From Mycolicibacterium celeriflavum (GTDB taxonomy: Bacteria; Actinomycetota; Actinomycetes; Mycobacteriales; Mycobacteriaceae), in the NCBI RefSeq assembly GCF_010731795.1, contig NZ_AP022591.1:496001-560000 (forward strand): a stretch of 64,000 nt of DNA. Direction: 5' to 3'. The position numbers were made by a program, and so were the translations under genes. Shown one piece after another: positions 45,081 through 57,624 of the stretch; the stretch's first letter is position 1; the number at the start of each line of letters is the position of its first letter. Under the pieces are notes generated by a model, which made no database searches, was not told the DNA's origin, and worked only from the letters and a program-made list of their open reading frames with translations.

Positions 45081-45962
45081 ATGGGTTCTGTGAACGGGAA
45101 AGTCGCGCTGATCACCGGTGGCGCCAACGGAATCGGCGAAGAGGTGGCCCGGCGCCTGCACGACAAGGGCGCCAAGCTGGTGCTGACCGACCTCGACGGT
45201 GACAGGCTGGCGAAGGTCGCCGCCGGGCTCGGCAACGAGGGCGTACTGACCGCAGTCGCCGATGTGCGCGATCTGGCAGCGATGGAATCCGCCGTCGCCA
45301 AGGGCGTCGAGCGGTTCGGCGGCATCGACATCGTGATGGCCAATGCGGGCATCGCGACCTACGGTTCGGTGCTGCAGGTCGACCCGCAGGCGTTTCGGAC
45401 GCTCATCGACGTCAACGTCGTCGGCGTGTTCCACACCGTGCGGGCCGCGCTGGCGTCCGTCATCGACAGACGCGGCTACGTGCTGATCGTGTCCTCGGCG
45501 GCGGCCTACGCGGCGTCCGCCGGCATGGCGCCCTACGACGCTTCCAAGGCCGCTGTCGAGCATTTCGCCAACGCACTGCGCCTGGAGGTGGCGCATCGGG
45601 GCGTGGACGTCGGGTCGGCGCACATGCTGTGGATCGACACGCCGCTGGTGCAGGAGACCAAGTCGGATCTTGCGAGCGCCCGGGAAATGCTGAACTCGCT
45701 GCCCGGACCGCTGGGCAAGACCACCTCGGTGCGCAAGTGCGCGGAGTTGTTCGTCAAGGGCATCGAGGAGCGCAAACGACAGATCAACTGCCCGCGTTTC
45801 GTGGGCCTGCTGCGCTTCCTCAAGCCGGTGCTGTCGTCGCGGCTGGGGGAGCGCGCCACGCTCAAGTCGGTGCCCGAGCTGTTGCCGAAAATGGATGCGG
45901 AGGTGGCCGCCCTCGGCCGCTCGATGAGCGCACGCACCGAAGCACTGGAAAAGCGCGGTTAG
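45081..45962 (+). CDS. Short-chain dehydrogenase/reductase (Rv2129c-like)
   Basis: A 293-aa classical SDR. The cofactor loop is TGGANGIGEEVA, NAGIATYG follows, and the catalytic set is Ser in IVSSAAAYAAS and Tyr/Lys in YDASKAAV. Asp after strand 2 (LTDLDGDRL) suggests NAD preference, an inference from SDR rules. The C-terminal extension (residues about 220-290) is longer than in minimal SDRs. It follows mshC by 50 bp and converges with PAC2, overlapping it by 4 bp. Confidence 0.92.
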   Translation: MGSVNGKVALITGGANGIGEEVARRLHDKGAKLVLTDLDGDRLAKVAAGLGNEGVLTAVADVRDLAAMESAVAKGVERFGGIDIVMANAGIATYGSVLQVDPQAFRTLIDVNVVGVFHTVRAALASVIDRRGYVLIVSSAAAYAASAGMAPYDASKAAVEHFANALRLEVAHRGVDVGSAHMLWIDTPLVQETKSDLASAREMLNSLPGPLGKTTSVRKCAELFVKGIEERKRQINCPRFVGLLRFLKPVLSSRLGERATLKSVPELLPKMDAEVAALGRSMSARTEALEKRG

Positions 45963-46849
45963 CTGCGGAAGCCGGGACCTCGCCGACGCAGGTAGCGCTC
46001 GAACTCCGCGGCCAACGCGTCGCCGTCGATCTTGCCGAGCGCCTCGTGCATGTCGACCTCGGCGTCGCCGCGTTCCTCCAGCGAATGCACGTACTCGGCG
46101 ATCTCGTCGTCCTCAGCGGTCATCTCCGACACCGCCTGCTCCCACTCCTCGGCCGCCGACGGCAGGTCGGCCAGCGGCACCTCGATGTCGAGCACGTCCT
46201 CGACACGGCGCAGCAGCGCCACCGTCGCCTTGGGATTCGGCGGCTGGGAGACGTAATGCGGAACCGCGGCCCAGAACGTCACCGCGGGGATACCCGCCTG
46301 CACGCAGGCATCCTGGAACACCCCGGCGATGCCGGTCGGGCCTTCGTATCGCGTCTCCTCCAGTCCGAACACCTTGGCGGTGTCCGATGAGTAGGCCGCT
46401 CCCGACACGGGCACCGGGCGGGTGTGCGGCGTGTCGGCCAGCAGCGCGCCGAGGATGACCACCGTCGCCACGTTGAGCTTGTCGGCGATCGCCAACAGCT
46501 CGCCGCAGAAGGTGCGCCAGCGCATGTTGGGCTCGACGCCGTGCATCAGCACGATGTCGCGGTCAGACCCGGGTGGGCGGCAGTGCGAAATCCGCATCGA
46601 CGGCCACACCAGTTCGCGGGTCACCCCGTCGACCAGCCGGATCACCGGCCGGTTCACCTGGTAGTCGTAGTACGCCTCGTCGTCGATCTCGACGATCGTG
46701 TCGGCCTCCCAGATGGCGTCCAGGTGCTCCAGAGCGTCGCTGGCCGCGTCACCGGCGTCGTTCCAGCCTTCGAAAGCTGCGACGACGATCGTGTCGTTCA
46801 GTTCGGGCAGGTCGGGCGGTTTGAAACCGCTCGCATCCGACAAGGTCAC
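45959..46849 (-). CDS. PAC2-family protein (Rv2125-like)
   Basis: 296 aa from the GTG at 46849 (VVTLSDASGFKPPDL lies at the N-terminus, V2 being coded by the GTG). The family core is VVAAFEGWNDAGDAASDALE, followed by LMHGVEPNMRWRTFC and VVILGALLADTPHTRPVPV. PAC2 proteins include eukaryotic proteasome assembly chaperones; the bacterial relatives are of unknown function, interesting here because mpa of the bacterial proteasome lies in the same region. The longer frame upstream was rejected for lack of start signal. Confidence 0.9.
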   Translation of the reverse strand: MTLSDASGFKPPDLPELNDTIVVAAFEGWNDAGDAASDALEHLDAIWEADTIVEIDDEAYYDYQVNRPVIRLVDGVTRELVWPSMRISHCRPPGSDRDIVLMHGVEPNMRWRTFCGELLAIADKLNVATVVILGALLADTPHTRPVPVSGAAYSSDTAKVFGLEETRYEGPTGIAGVFQDACVQAGIPAVTFWAAVPHYVSQPPNPKATVALLRRVEDVLDIEVPLADLPSAAEEWEQAVSEMTAEDDEIAEYVHSLEERGDAEVDMHEALGKIDGDALAAEFERYLRRRGPGFRS

Positions 46850-46930
46850 AACGCCAGCGTAAGCCCTGTGCGGCGGGTACGAGCGCCATCGCCACACGGG
46901 GTGATTTGATCCGGCGACTACCCTGTATTC

Positions 46931-47164
46931 GTGGCTGATGGGAAACATCACACGTACGACACCGATTTGCTCGACGACGAGACGCAGCCGGATGTCATCA
47001 AGACGAAACACCTTCGGCTGCAATCTGGTTAACCAAGGTGGCTAGAACTTGCCCAAGACATTGCCGACACGATTCGCAAGCTGTCGCTCAACGGCGCCGC
47101 GACCGCCAAGCTGGTCGGGTTCGATCGCCGCGTCGAGGCGGGCGTCCAGGCGTCGAGCGGGTGA
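46931..47164 (+). pseudogene. Small ORF interrupted by an in-frame stop upstream of metH
   Basis: From GTG 46931 the frame gives VADGKHHTYDTDLLDDETQP and continues to KHLRLQSG, where a TAA (47030-47032) occurs. The same frame then continues as LELAQDIADTIRKLSLNGAA up to EAGVQASSG and a TGA at 47162-47164. Both halves look protein-like. A TACCCT -10-like box sits 6 bases before the GTG, a leaderless pattern. Either a 33-aa protein is made, or a 77-codon gene has been broken by one nonsense change. I do not recognise it. Confidence 0.35.
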
Positions 47165-47169
47165 CGACG

Positions 47170-47280
47170 TAGACTTTTCACCGTCGAGAGGCGTTGCAAC
47201 GGTTACTGGAGGGGCCGCGTCCCCGGTATCCGCCACGCTCGGCGAAGTCAAGGACGCCTTCCGTTACGGAAGGAGCGCAC
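47170..47280 (+). promoter_or_regulatory. S-adenosylhomocysteine (SAH) riboswitch-like leader of metH
   Basis: A TAGACT -10 box (47170-47175) places transcription start near 47182. P1 pairs 47182-47188 (CGTCGAG) with 47238-47244 (CTCGGCG). P2 is a long hairpin from 47200 to 47232. The bases AGGCGT (47189-47194), directly followed by TGCAAC, can pair with ACGCCT (47254-47259) as a pseudoknot. This order and the TGCAA element match the SAH riboswitch. A rival 7-bp hairpin, 47257-47263 with 47267-47273, covers the GGAAGGAG ribosome site; the pseudoknot would break it, so ligand should switch metH on. Confidence 0.72.
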
Positions 47281-51021
<3,741 letters not shown>

Positions 51022-51038
51022 GCCCCAATGCCAACGCC

Positions 51039-51083
51039 TAACGGGTTGATTGCCGCCACCAGGTGCGTGCGATCAACCCGTTA
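51039..51083. terminator. Hairpin between convergent metH and NmrA-like genes
   Basis: TAACGGGTTGAT (51039-51050) is the perfect complement of ATCAACCCGTTA (51072-51083), a 12-bp stem with a 21-base loop. It lies 18 bp after the metH stop and about 45 bp from the stop of the convergent gene. There is no U tract, but such stems often act as bidirectional terminators in high-GC genomes. Confidence 0.6.
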
Positions 51084-51128
51084 ACGCACAGCGCCGGTGG
51101 GGGCCGCAGTCGGTCACACGGTACTGAG

Positions 51129-51926
51129 TCAACGGAACAATTCGGCGTTGCGGGCGGCCCACCGGGCGACGGACTCCGCGGGCGTCCCGGTGAGCTCGGC
51201 GACCAGTTGGTTGGCCTGCTGCGGCTCGGCGTCCTTCATCAGCTCGAGGTACCAGTCGACCTCATCGCCCATCACCGGCCGCAGTCGGTCACGCGCCTCG
51301 TCCAAGCCGCACTTTTCGAACCTGACCTCGGCGCCGATGCCGACCCCTATCTGCTCGGCGATCTGCGCGCGGGTCAGCGCTTCGGGACCGGTGAGCTCGT
51401 ACATCTGACCGAAGTGCGTTTGCTCCGGTTTGACCAGCAGCGTCGCCGCCACTCTGGCGATGTCGGACATCGAAATCGGCGCCTCGACCATTCCCGGATA
51501 GGGCTCTCGCACTGTGCGGCTGGCCATGATCGGTTCGGACCACATGGCGAAGTTCTCCAGGAACTCGCCCGGCCCCAGCTGGGTGTTCACGAGGCCGGAT
51601 ACGGCGATGGTGTCTGTGTACTCCTGCCAATGCGCGCCGCCAGACAGCGCGACGACGTACTGCACGCCGGCTTTCTCGGCCAGCTCGAGAGTGACGTCCA
51701 AGGTCGGCGGGAACGGTGCCAGATACATCCGCTCCACCCCCTCCAGGGCGGCGGGCAGCGTTTCCGGGTCGCCGAGATAACCCGTGATCGCCGCCACTTC
51801 GTCCGGCAGGTTCGCCTTTGCGGGGTTCTTGGTCAGCGCGCGGATGTCGTTGGCGCCCAATCCGTTCAGATGATCAACAACAAGGCGGCCGATGTTTCCA
51901 GTGGCTCCGGTCACAAGAATCGTCAT
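51129..51926 (-). CDS. NmrA-like NAD(P)-binding protein
   Basis: 265 aa from the ATG at 51926. A Rossmann nucleotide-binding start (MTILVTGATGNIGRLVVDHL) is followed by VERMYLAPFPPTLDVTLELA and GPGEFLENFAMWSEPI, typical of the NmrA/azoreductase-like SDR relatives. The Tyr-x3-Lys of catalytic SDRs is not seen, so it may be a redox-sensing or reductase protein. It is divergent from the HAD gene with about 40 bp between starts. The substrate is unknown. Confidence 0.87.
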   Translation of the reverse strand: MTILVTGATGNIGRLVVDHLNGLGANDIRALTKNPAKANLPDEVAAITGYLGDPETLPAALEGVERMYLAPFPPTLDVTLELAEKAGVQYVVALSGGAHWQEYTDTIAVSGLVNTQLGPGEFLENFAMWSEPIMASRTVREPYPGMVEAPISMSDIARVAATLLVKPEQTHFGQMYELTGPEALTRAQIAEQIGVGIGAEVRFEKCGLDEARDRLRPVMGDEVDWYLELMKDAEPQQANQLVAELTGTPAESVARWAARNAELFR

Positions 51927-51966
51927 GATTTTCACCGTACGTGCCCCCTCTGACAGAATCGGGGGC

Positions 51967-52650
51967 ATGCGTGCGGTCCTCTTCGATATGGACGGCACCC
52001 TCGTCGACACCGAAAAGCTCTGGGACATCTCACTGGCGGCGATGTATGACCACCACGGCGGTCATCTCACCTCCGAGATGCGTGCGTCGCTGGTGGGCAG
52101 CTCGGCCGAGAACACCATCACGACGGTGTATGCCGACCTCGGTCTCGATCCGGATCCCGTGGCCATGGCCGAATCGAACCGCTGGCTGCACGACTACACC
52201 GCGGAGTTGTTCGATGGCGGGCTGCAATGGTGCGACGGTGCCCGCGAGTTGTTGGAATCCCTTGCCGCCGAAGGGATTCCGATGGCCCTGGTTACCAACA
52301 CGCAGCGGGCGTTGACCGATCGCGCATTGAACAGCATTGGGCAACACTACTTTTCGGTGACCGTATGCGGTGACGAGGTGGCCCGCGGCAAACCCGCTCC
52401 CGACGTGTATCTGCAAGCGGCAGAGTTGCTGGGCCTGCGGCCGGCAGCTTGTCTGGCGGTCGAGGATTCGGTCACCGGCACGGCGGCCGCCGAGAGCGCC
52501 GGATGCCCGGTACTGGTGGTGCCCAACGATGTAGCGGTGCCGGGCGGCCCGCGGCGTCGCCACGTTTCGTCGCTCGTGGGACTGCGCACCGCCGATCTGC
52601 GCAGTGTCCATTACGACCTGACCGCGCGCAGGCAAGACCGCACCGCCTGA
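51967..52650 (+). CDS. HAD-superfamily phosphatase
   Basis: 227 aa from the ATG at 51967. Motif I is FDMDGTLVDTEKLW with both catalytic Asp residues, motif II is VTNTQRA, motif III is the Lys in ARGKPAPDVYLQAAELLG, and motif IV is AVEDSVTGTAAAE. The alpha-helical cap is of the phosphoglycolate/beta-phosphoglucomutase type (class C1). It should dephosphorylate a small sugar phosphate or similar; the substrate is unassigned. A sugar transporter gene follows 56 bp later, which hints at sugar metabolism. Confidence 0.9.
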   Translation: MRAVLFDMDGTLVDTEKLWDISLAAMYDHHGGHLTSEMRASLVGSSAENTITTVYADLGLDPDPVAMAESNRWLHDYTAELFDGGLQWCDGARELLESLAAEGIPMALVTNTQRALTDRALNSIGQHYFSVTVCGDEVARGKPAPDVYLQAAELLGLRPAACLAVEDSVTGTAAAESAGCPVLVVPNDVAVPGGPRRRHVSSLVGLRTADLRSVHYDLTARRQDRTA

Positions 52651-52706
52651 CCGCCGCCTGTGATTGAATGTGACGTCCATCACCCAAATCTGCAGAAGGG
52701 TGTCGC

Positions 52707-54164
52707 ATGGCCCACGGTCCCGTCGGTGATTCCTCGTCAGGTTTGGATTACGAAGAATCCGAACACAGCGGCCGCGTCATCCGGATCGCCTCCGTAGCGG
52801 CCCTGGGCGGCCTGCTTTTCGGCTATGACAGCGCCGTCATCAACGGGGCGGTATCGGCGGTCGAGGACCACTTCCAGATCAGCAAGACCGTGACGGGCGT
52901 CGCCGTCGCGGCCGCGCTGATCGGTGCGGCCCTCGGTGCGGTGGTCGCCGGTCGGCTGGCCGACAAGATCGGCCGGCTGTCGGTGATGAAGATCGCCGCG
53001 CTGCTGTTCCTCATCAGCGCCTTCGGCACCGGCCTGGCCGTCAACGTCTGGATGTTCGGGATGTTCCGCGTCGTCGGCGGCCTCGGCGTCGGCGTGGCCT
53101 CCGTCATCGCCCCGGCGTACATCGCGGAGACCTCGCCGCCACGGATCCGCGGTCGGCTGGGCTCACTGCAACAACTGGCCATCGTCACCGGAATCTTCGT
53201 ATCGCTGGCGATCGACGCACTGCTGGCGCATCTCGCGGGCGGGTCCCGTGAAGAACTGTGGCTGGGCATGCAGGCGTGGCGTTGGATGTTCCTCGTCATG
53301 GCGGTGCCCGCAGTGCTCTACGGCGGCCTGGTGTTCACGATCCCGGAGTCTCCTCGCTATCTCGTTGCCACATACCGGATTCCGGAGGCGCGGCGGGTGC
53401 TGAACACGTTGCTGGGGGAGAAGAACCTCGAGCTGACGATCACCCGCATCAAGGAATCGCTGAAGTCGGAGAAGCCGCCGTCGTGGAGCGATCTGCGCAA
53501 GCCCACCGGCGGGCTCTACGGCATCGTCTGGGTCGGTGTGCTGCTGTCGGTGTTCCAGCAGTTCGTCGGCATCAACGTGATCTTCTACTACTCGAACGTG
53601 TTGTGGGAAGCCGTCGGTTTCGGGGAAGGCCAGGCGTTCATCATCACCGTGATCACGTCGGTGACCAACATCGTCACCACGCTGATCGCGATCGCGCTGA
53701 TCGACAAGGTCGGCCGCAAGCCGTTGCTGCTGGTCGGGTCGACCGGCATGGCCGTGACGCTGGGCGCGATGGCGATCGTCTTCGGCACCGCGCCGGTGAT
53801 CGACGGCCAGCCACACCTCACCGGCGCCGCAGGACCCATCGCGCTGGTCGCCGCCAACCTGTTCGTGGTGTCCTTCGGCATGTCGTGGGGACCGGTGGTC
53901 TGGGTGCTGCTCGGCGAGATGTTCCCCAACCGCATCCGCGGTGCCGCGCTCGGCCTCGCCGCCGCCGCGCAGTGGCTCGCCAACTGCGCGATCACCGCCT
54001 CATTCCCGGCACTCGGTGATTTCTCGTTGGGAATCGCCTACGGCATCTACGCCGTCTGCGCGGTGCTGTCATTCCTGTTCGTATGGCGGTTTGTCGCTGA
54101 AACCAAGGGTAAGCACCTCGAGGACATGGGCAGCGAGGTGCCGCATCAGCAGGAGCCGGTCTGA
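52707..54164 (+). CDS. MFS sugar porter
   Basis: A 485-aa member of the sugar porter subfamily with 12 predicted helices. Signatures are [12 protein letters not shown] in helix 1, [13 protein letters not shown] in the first cytosolic loop, PESPRYLV after helix 6, [20 protein letters not shown] in helix 7 and [12 protein letters not shown] in the second half. It should import a hexose or polyol by proton symport. Helix 7's QQ...N...Y residues fit sugar contacts of the family. An AAGGGTG-type site lies just upstream of the ATG. Confidence 0.93.
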   Translation: MAHGPVGDSSSGLDYEESEHSGRVIRIASVAALGGLLFGYDSAVINGAVSAVEDHFQISKTVTGVAVAAALIGAALGAVVAGRLADKIGRLSVMKIAALLFLISAFGTGLAVNVWMFGMFRVVGGLGVGVASVIAPAYIAETSPPRIRGRLGSLQQLAIVTGIFVSLAIDALLAHLAGGSREELWLGMQAWRWMFLVMAVPAVLYGGLVFTIPESPRYLVATYRIPEARRVLNTLLGEKNLELTITRIKESLKSEKPPSWSDLRKPTGGLYGIVWVGVLLSVFQQFVGINVIFYYSNVLWEAVGFGEGQAFIITVITSVTNIVTTLIAIALIDKVGRKPLLLVGSTGMAVTLGAMAIVFGTAPVIDGQPHLTGAAGPIALVAANLFVVSFGMSWGPVVWVLLGEMFPNRIRGAALGLAAAAQWLANCAITASFPALGDFSLGIAYGIYAVCAVLSFLFVWRFVAETKGKHLEDMGSEVPHQQEPV

Positions 54165-54201
54165 GCACCGCCGCAATCCGCGTGACCCCGGGGCGGCAAG
54201 C

Positions 54202-54483
54202 GTGACACAATCGCCTGCCGTGAAGACCTTCGACGCCTTGTTCGCCGAACTCGGCGAACGCGCCCGGACCCGCCCCGCCGGCAGCGGCACCGTCGCCGCG
54301 CTCGACGGCGGTGTTCACGGGCTCGGCAAGAAGATCCTCGAGGAGGCCGGCGAGGTGTGGCTGGCCGCCGAACACGAGAGCGACGAGGCCCTGGCCGAAG
54401 AGATCAGCCAGCTCCTGTACTGGACGCAGGTGTTGATGATCGCGCGCGGCCTCACCCTCGACGACGTTTACGAGAAGCTCTGA
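54202..54483 (+). CDS. hisE: Phosphoribosyl-ATP pyrophosphatase
   Basis: A 93-aa MazG-like enzyme. The metal-binding helix [20 protein letters not shown] and the [15 protein letters not shown] helix give the EExxE...ExxD pattern of HisE. It removes pyrophosphate from phosphoribosyl-ATP, the second step of histidine synthesis. GTG 54202 ([20 protein letters not shown]) aligns with the M. tuberculosis start; GTG 54220 is possible. The last base of its stop is shared with the hisG ATG (TGATG), so the two are coupled. Confidence 0.96.
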   Translation: MTQSPAVKTFDALFAELGERARTRPAGSGTVAALDGGVHGLGKKILEEAGEVWLAAEHESDEALAEEISQLLYWTQVLMIARGLTLDDVYEKL

Positions 54484-55367
54484 TGTCTGCTCTTCGCCCG
54501 AGCGGCTCATCGCCGAGCCGCGTGCTGCGCGTCGCCGTCCCCAACAAGGGCACCCTGTCTGAACCGGCGAGCGAGATCCTGTCCGAGGCGGGTTACCGGC
54601 GCCGCACCGATCCGAAGGACCTCACGGTCGTCGACCCGGCCAACAACGTCGAATTCTTCTTTCTGCGCCCCAAGGACATCGCGATCTATGTCGGCTCGGG
54701 GCAGCTGGATTTCGGCATCACCGGGCGCGACCTGGCCGCAGAATCGGATGCACCCGTGCGCGAGCGGCTCGCGCTGGGCTTCGGGTCGTCGACGTTCCGG
54801 TACGCGGCGCCGGCCGGGCGTCAGTGGCGCGTCGAGGACCTCGCCGGCAAGCGAATCGCGACCGCGTTTCCGAACCTGGTCCGGAAAGACCTTGCCGCGC
54901 ACGGTATTGACGCGACGGTGATCCGCCTCGACGGTGCGGTGGAAATATCTGTGCAACTCGGTGTCGCCGATGCGATCGCCGACGTGGTCGGCTCCGGCCG
55001 CACGCTCGGCCTGCACAACCTGGTCGCGTTCGGTGATTCCCTGTGTGACTCCGAGGCGGTGCTCATCGAGCGCGAAGGCGCCCCGGACAGCCCTACCGGC
55101 GGCCAGTTGGTGGCTCGCGTGCAAGGTGTGGTGTTCGGGCAGCAGTACCTGATGCTCGACTACGACTGCCCACGCAGTGTGCTCGACGAGGCGACCGCGG
55201 TCACCCCCGGACTGGAGTCGCCCACCATCGCTCCGCTCGCCGACCCGGCGTGGGTGGCGGTGCGCGCGTTGGTGCCCCGGCGCGATGTCAACGCGATCAT
55301 GGACGAGCTCGCCGCCATCGGAGCGAAGGCGATCCTGGCATCCGACATCCGGTTCTGCCGCTTCTGA
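54483..55367 (+). CDS. hisG: ATP phosphoribosyltransferase, long form
   Basis: A 294-aa long-form HisG with a C-terminal ACT-like regulatory domain. The N-terminal catalytic part has [34 protein letters not shown] and [20 protein letters not shown] with the phosphoribosyl-binding loop. The last 80 residues ([20 protein letters not shown]) form the histidine-binding domain. It catalyses the first, feedback-inhibited step of histidine synthesis from ATP and PRPP. It is translationally coupled to hisE, as in other mycobacteria. Confidence 0.97.
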   Translation: MSALRPSGSSPSRVLRVAVPNKGTLSEPASEILSEAGYRRRTDPKDLTVVDPANNVEFFFLRPKDIAIYVGSGQLDFGITGRDLAAESDAPVRERLALGFGSSTFRYAAPAGRQWRVEDLAGKRIATAFPNLVRKDLAAHGIDATVIRLDGAVEISVQLGVADAIADVVGSGRTLGLHNLVAFGDSLCDSEAVLIEREGAPDSPTGGQLVARVQGVVFGQQYLMLDYDCPRSVLDEATAVTPGLESPTIAPLADPAWVAVRALVPRRDVNAIMDELAAIGAKAILASDIRFCRF

Positions 55368-55409
55368 TTCAACCTGAAGTGGCCGCTCAGGCGTGTTAGC
55401 GTCCCGGGC

Positions 55410-55892
55410 ATGACGCTAGCGTTCGTTCTGTTGCTCGCCCTGCTGATCGGTGTGATCGCCGGTCTGCGCGCGCTGACGGCCCCCGCGGTGGTCGCCTGGG
55501 GCGCCGCTCTCGGCTGGATCGACGTCGACGGCAAATGGTCGGAGTGGATGGCGCACCCGATCACCGTCGCGGTGCTGACGGTCTTCCTGCTCGTCGAACT
55601 CGTCACCGACCAGCTGCCCACCTTGCCGAGTCGCAGGACCGCGCCGCAGTTCATCACCCGGATCATCATGGGCGCATTCGCCGGTGCCGTCATCGGCAGC
55701 TCGCACTTTCACACGTTCAGCGCGATGGGCACCGGCATGATCGGTGCGGTGCTCGGTACATTGGTCGGGGCGGCGGCGCGCCAACGCTTCGCCGACGCCC
55801 GCAAAGGACAGGACCGCCCGGGGGCGATCATCGAGGACATCGTCGCGGTCGGCGGGGGATTCCTGATCGCGTTCCTGGTCAGCCTGGTGTGA
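55410..55892 (+). CDS. DUF4126-like membrane protein (Rv2120c-like)
   Basis: A 160-aa protein with about four hydrophobic segments: residues 3-20, 50-68, 85-105 and 145-160. A Gly-rich FAGAVIGSSHFHTFSAMGTG loop lies in the middle. It matches the Rv2120c position and the DUF4126-type small membrane family; function unknown. It begins 42 bp after hisG, and its stop overlaps the next gene's GTG by 4 bp. Confidence 0.82.
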   Translation: MTLAFVLLLALLIGVIAGLRALTAPAVVAWGAALGWIDVDGKWSEWMAHPITVAVLTVFLLVELVTDQLPTLPSRRTAPQFITRIIMGAFAGAVIGSSHFHTFSAMGTGMIGAVLGTLVGAAARQRFADARKGQDRPGAIIEDIVAVGGGFLIAFLVSLV

Positions 55893-57271
55893 ACGGCGCT
55901 GTGACACAGCGGTTCGACGCGATCATCGTCGGCGCCGGTCAGGCCGGGCCGCCGCTGGCCGGCCGGCTCACCCAGGCAGGGCAGAAGGTCGCGGTGATCG
56001 AGCGCAAACTCGTCGGCGGCACCTGCGTGAATTACGGCTGTATACCGACCAAGACGCTCGTCGCCAGCGCGCACGCCGCCCATCTGGCCCGCCGCGGTGC
56101 CGAATACGGCGTCGGCACAGGCGAAATCAGCATCGACATGGCGAAAGTCAAGGCGCGCAAGGACAAGATCGTGCTCGGCGACCGCGACGGTGTCGAATCC
56201 TGGCTCAACGGCATGGACGGGTGCACATTCATCCGCGGCCACGCACGGTTCGAGGACCCGCACACGATTCGCGTCGACGACCACGTGCTGCACGCCGACA
56301 GGATCTTCCTCAACGTCGGCGGCCGTGCCGTGGCACCCGACCTACCAGGCCTCGCCGAGATCGACTACCTGACCAACGTCGGCATGCTCGAACTCGACAC
56401 CGTCCCCGAACATCTCGTCATCATCGGGGGCAGCTACATCGCACTCGAATTCGCGCAGATGTACCGCCGCTTCGGGGCCCGTGTCACCGTGATCGAGAAG
56501 GGGCCCAGGTTGACGTCCCGCGAGGACGAGGACGTCTCGGCTGCGATCAAGGACATCCTCGAGAGCGAAGGTGTCGATGTTGTACTGGACGCCGACGCGA
56601 TCCGATTCAGCAAGACCGACAACGGCTTCGACGTGGTTCCCGCCGATGGTGCGGCACCGATCGCGGGAAGCCATGCGCTCATCGCGGTCGGGCGAACGCC
56701 CAACACCGACGACCTCGGGCTCGACAAGGCCGGCGTCGAGACCGACGCCCGGGGCCATATCGTCGTCGACGACCAGTTGCGCACCAACGTCGAGCACATC
56801 TGGGCGATGGGCGACTGCAACGGCAAGGGCGCGTTCACCCACACGTCGTACAACGATTTCGAGATCGTCGCGGCCAACCTCCTCGACGACGACCCGCGCC
56901 GCGTCAGCGACCGGATCACCACCTATGCGCTCTACATCGACCCGCCGCTGGGCCGGGCCGGGATGTCGGTGGCCGAAGTTCGCAAGTCGGGCCGAAAGGC
57001 GTTGATCGGCAAGCGCCCCATGACAAGGGTCGGTCGCGCGGTGGAGAAGGGCGAGACGCACGGCTTCATGAAGGTGGTCGTGGACGCGGAGACCGAGCAG
57101 ATCCTCGGCGCGGCGATCCTCGGGGTAGGCGGCGACGAGGTGATCCACGCCATTCTCGACATCATGACCGCCAAGAAGCCCTACACCGCGATCTCGCGCA
57201 CGATGCACATCCATCCGACGGTCAGCGAATTGGTGCCTACGATGCTGCAGGAGATGACGCCGCTCGATTAG
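55889..57271 (+). CDS. FAD-dependent pyridine nucleotide-disulfide oxidoreductase (MerA-like)
   Basis: 460 aa from GTG 55889 (GTG 55901 is the alternative). FAD loop IIVGAGQAGPPLAGRL is followed by the redox-active disulfide in GGTCVNYGCIPTKTLVAS (CxxxxC), an NAD(P) loop VIIGGSYIALEFAQMYRRFG, IWAMGDCNGKGAFTHTSYND, and a dimerisation domain with MHIHPTVSEL carrying the His-Pro pair. The N-terminal heavy-metal domain and C-terminal CC of true mercuric reductases are missing. It is therefore more likely a general disulfide, quinone or reactive-species reductase. No partner gene identifies the substrate. Confidence 0.9.
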   Translation: MNGAVTQRFDAIIVGAGQAGPPLAGRLTQAGQKVAVIERKLVGGTCVNYGCIPTKTLVASAHAAHLARRGAEYGVGTGEISIDMAKVKARKDKIVLGDRDGVESWLNGMDGCTFIRGHARFEDPHTIRVDDHVLHADRIFLNVGGRAVAPDLPGLAEIDYLTNVGMLELDTVPEHLVIIGGSYIALEFAQMYRRFGARVTVIEKGPRLTSREDEDVSAAIKDILESEGVDVVLDADAIRFSKTDNGFDVVPADGAAPIAGSHALIAVGRTPNTDDLGLDKAGVETDARGHIVVDDQLRTNVEHIWAMGDCNGKGAFTHTSYNDFEIVAANLLDDDPRRVSDRITTYALYIDPPLGRAGMSVAEVRKSGRKALIGKRPMTRVGRAVEKGETHGFMKVVVDAETEQILGAAILGVGGDEVIHAILDIMTAKKPYTAISRTMHIHPTVSELVPTMLQEMTPLD

Positions 57272-57624
57272 AGCCGCGCCAAGTCAAGCGCGAGTGTCGC
57301 CACCGCCAGCGCGAGAAAGGCCGCCGGGTAGGCGATGTTGCCGAACACCCGATAGCGGATGTGGAAAGCGACCGCGCCGATGAAGAACAGTACGAGGCCG
57401 ACCGCCGCCGCGAGGCCGATCACCGGGACACCGAACAATCCGACGATCAGGCCGGCCGCTCCGGCGGCTTTGAGCACACCGAGCGGTACGATGGAGCGGT
57501 CCGAGAGGTGCACTGCGGCAGCGTTGTCGAGCACGAATTGGGCACGGGCGAAGTCCGCGACGGCCGCTGCGAGGTTGACGCTGGCGGTGACCACCGTGAC
57601 GACGACGTACGCGGTGGCCAGCAT
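57268..57624 (-). CDS. DoxX-like membrane protein
   Basis: A 118-aa protein with four hydrophobic helices. VPLGVLKAAGAAGLIVGLFG in the middle is typical of the DoxX-like family (DoxX_2). It is the last gene of a leftward operon ArsR-SRPBCC-flavodoxin-DoxX; the start shares a base with the flavodoxin stop. DoxX relatives are linked with redox or detoxification in membranes; the precise role is unknown. It converges with the FAD reductase, with a 4-bp overlap. Confidence 0.82.
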   Translation of the reverse strand: MLATAYVVVTVVTASVNLAAAVADFARAQFVLDNAAAVHLSDRSIVPLGVLKAAGAAGLIVGLFGVPVIGLAAAVGLVLFFIGAVAFHIRYRVFGNIAYPAAFLALAVATLALDLARL

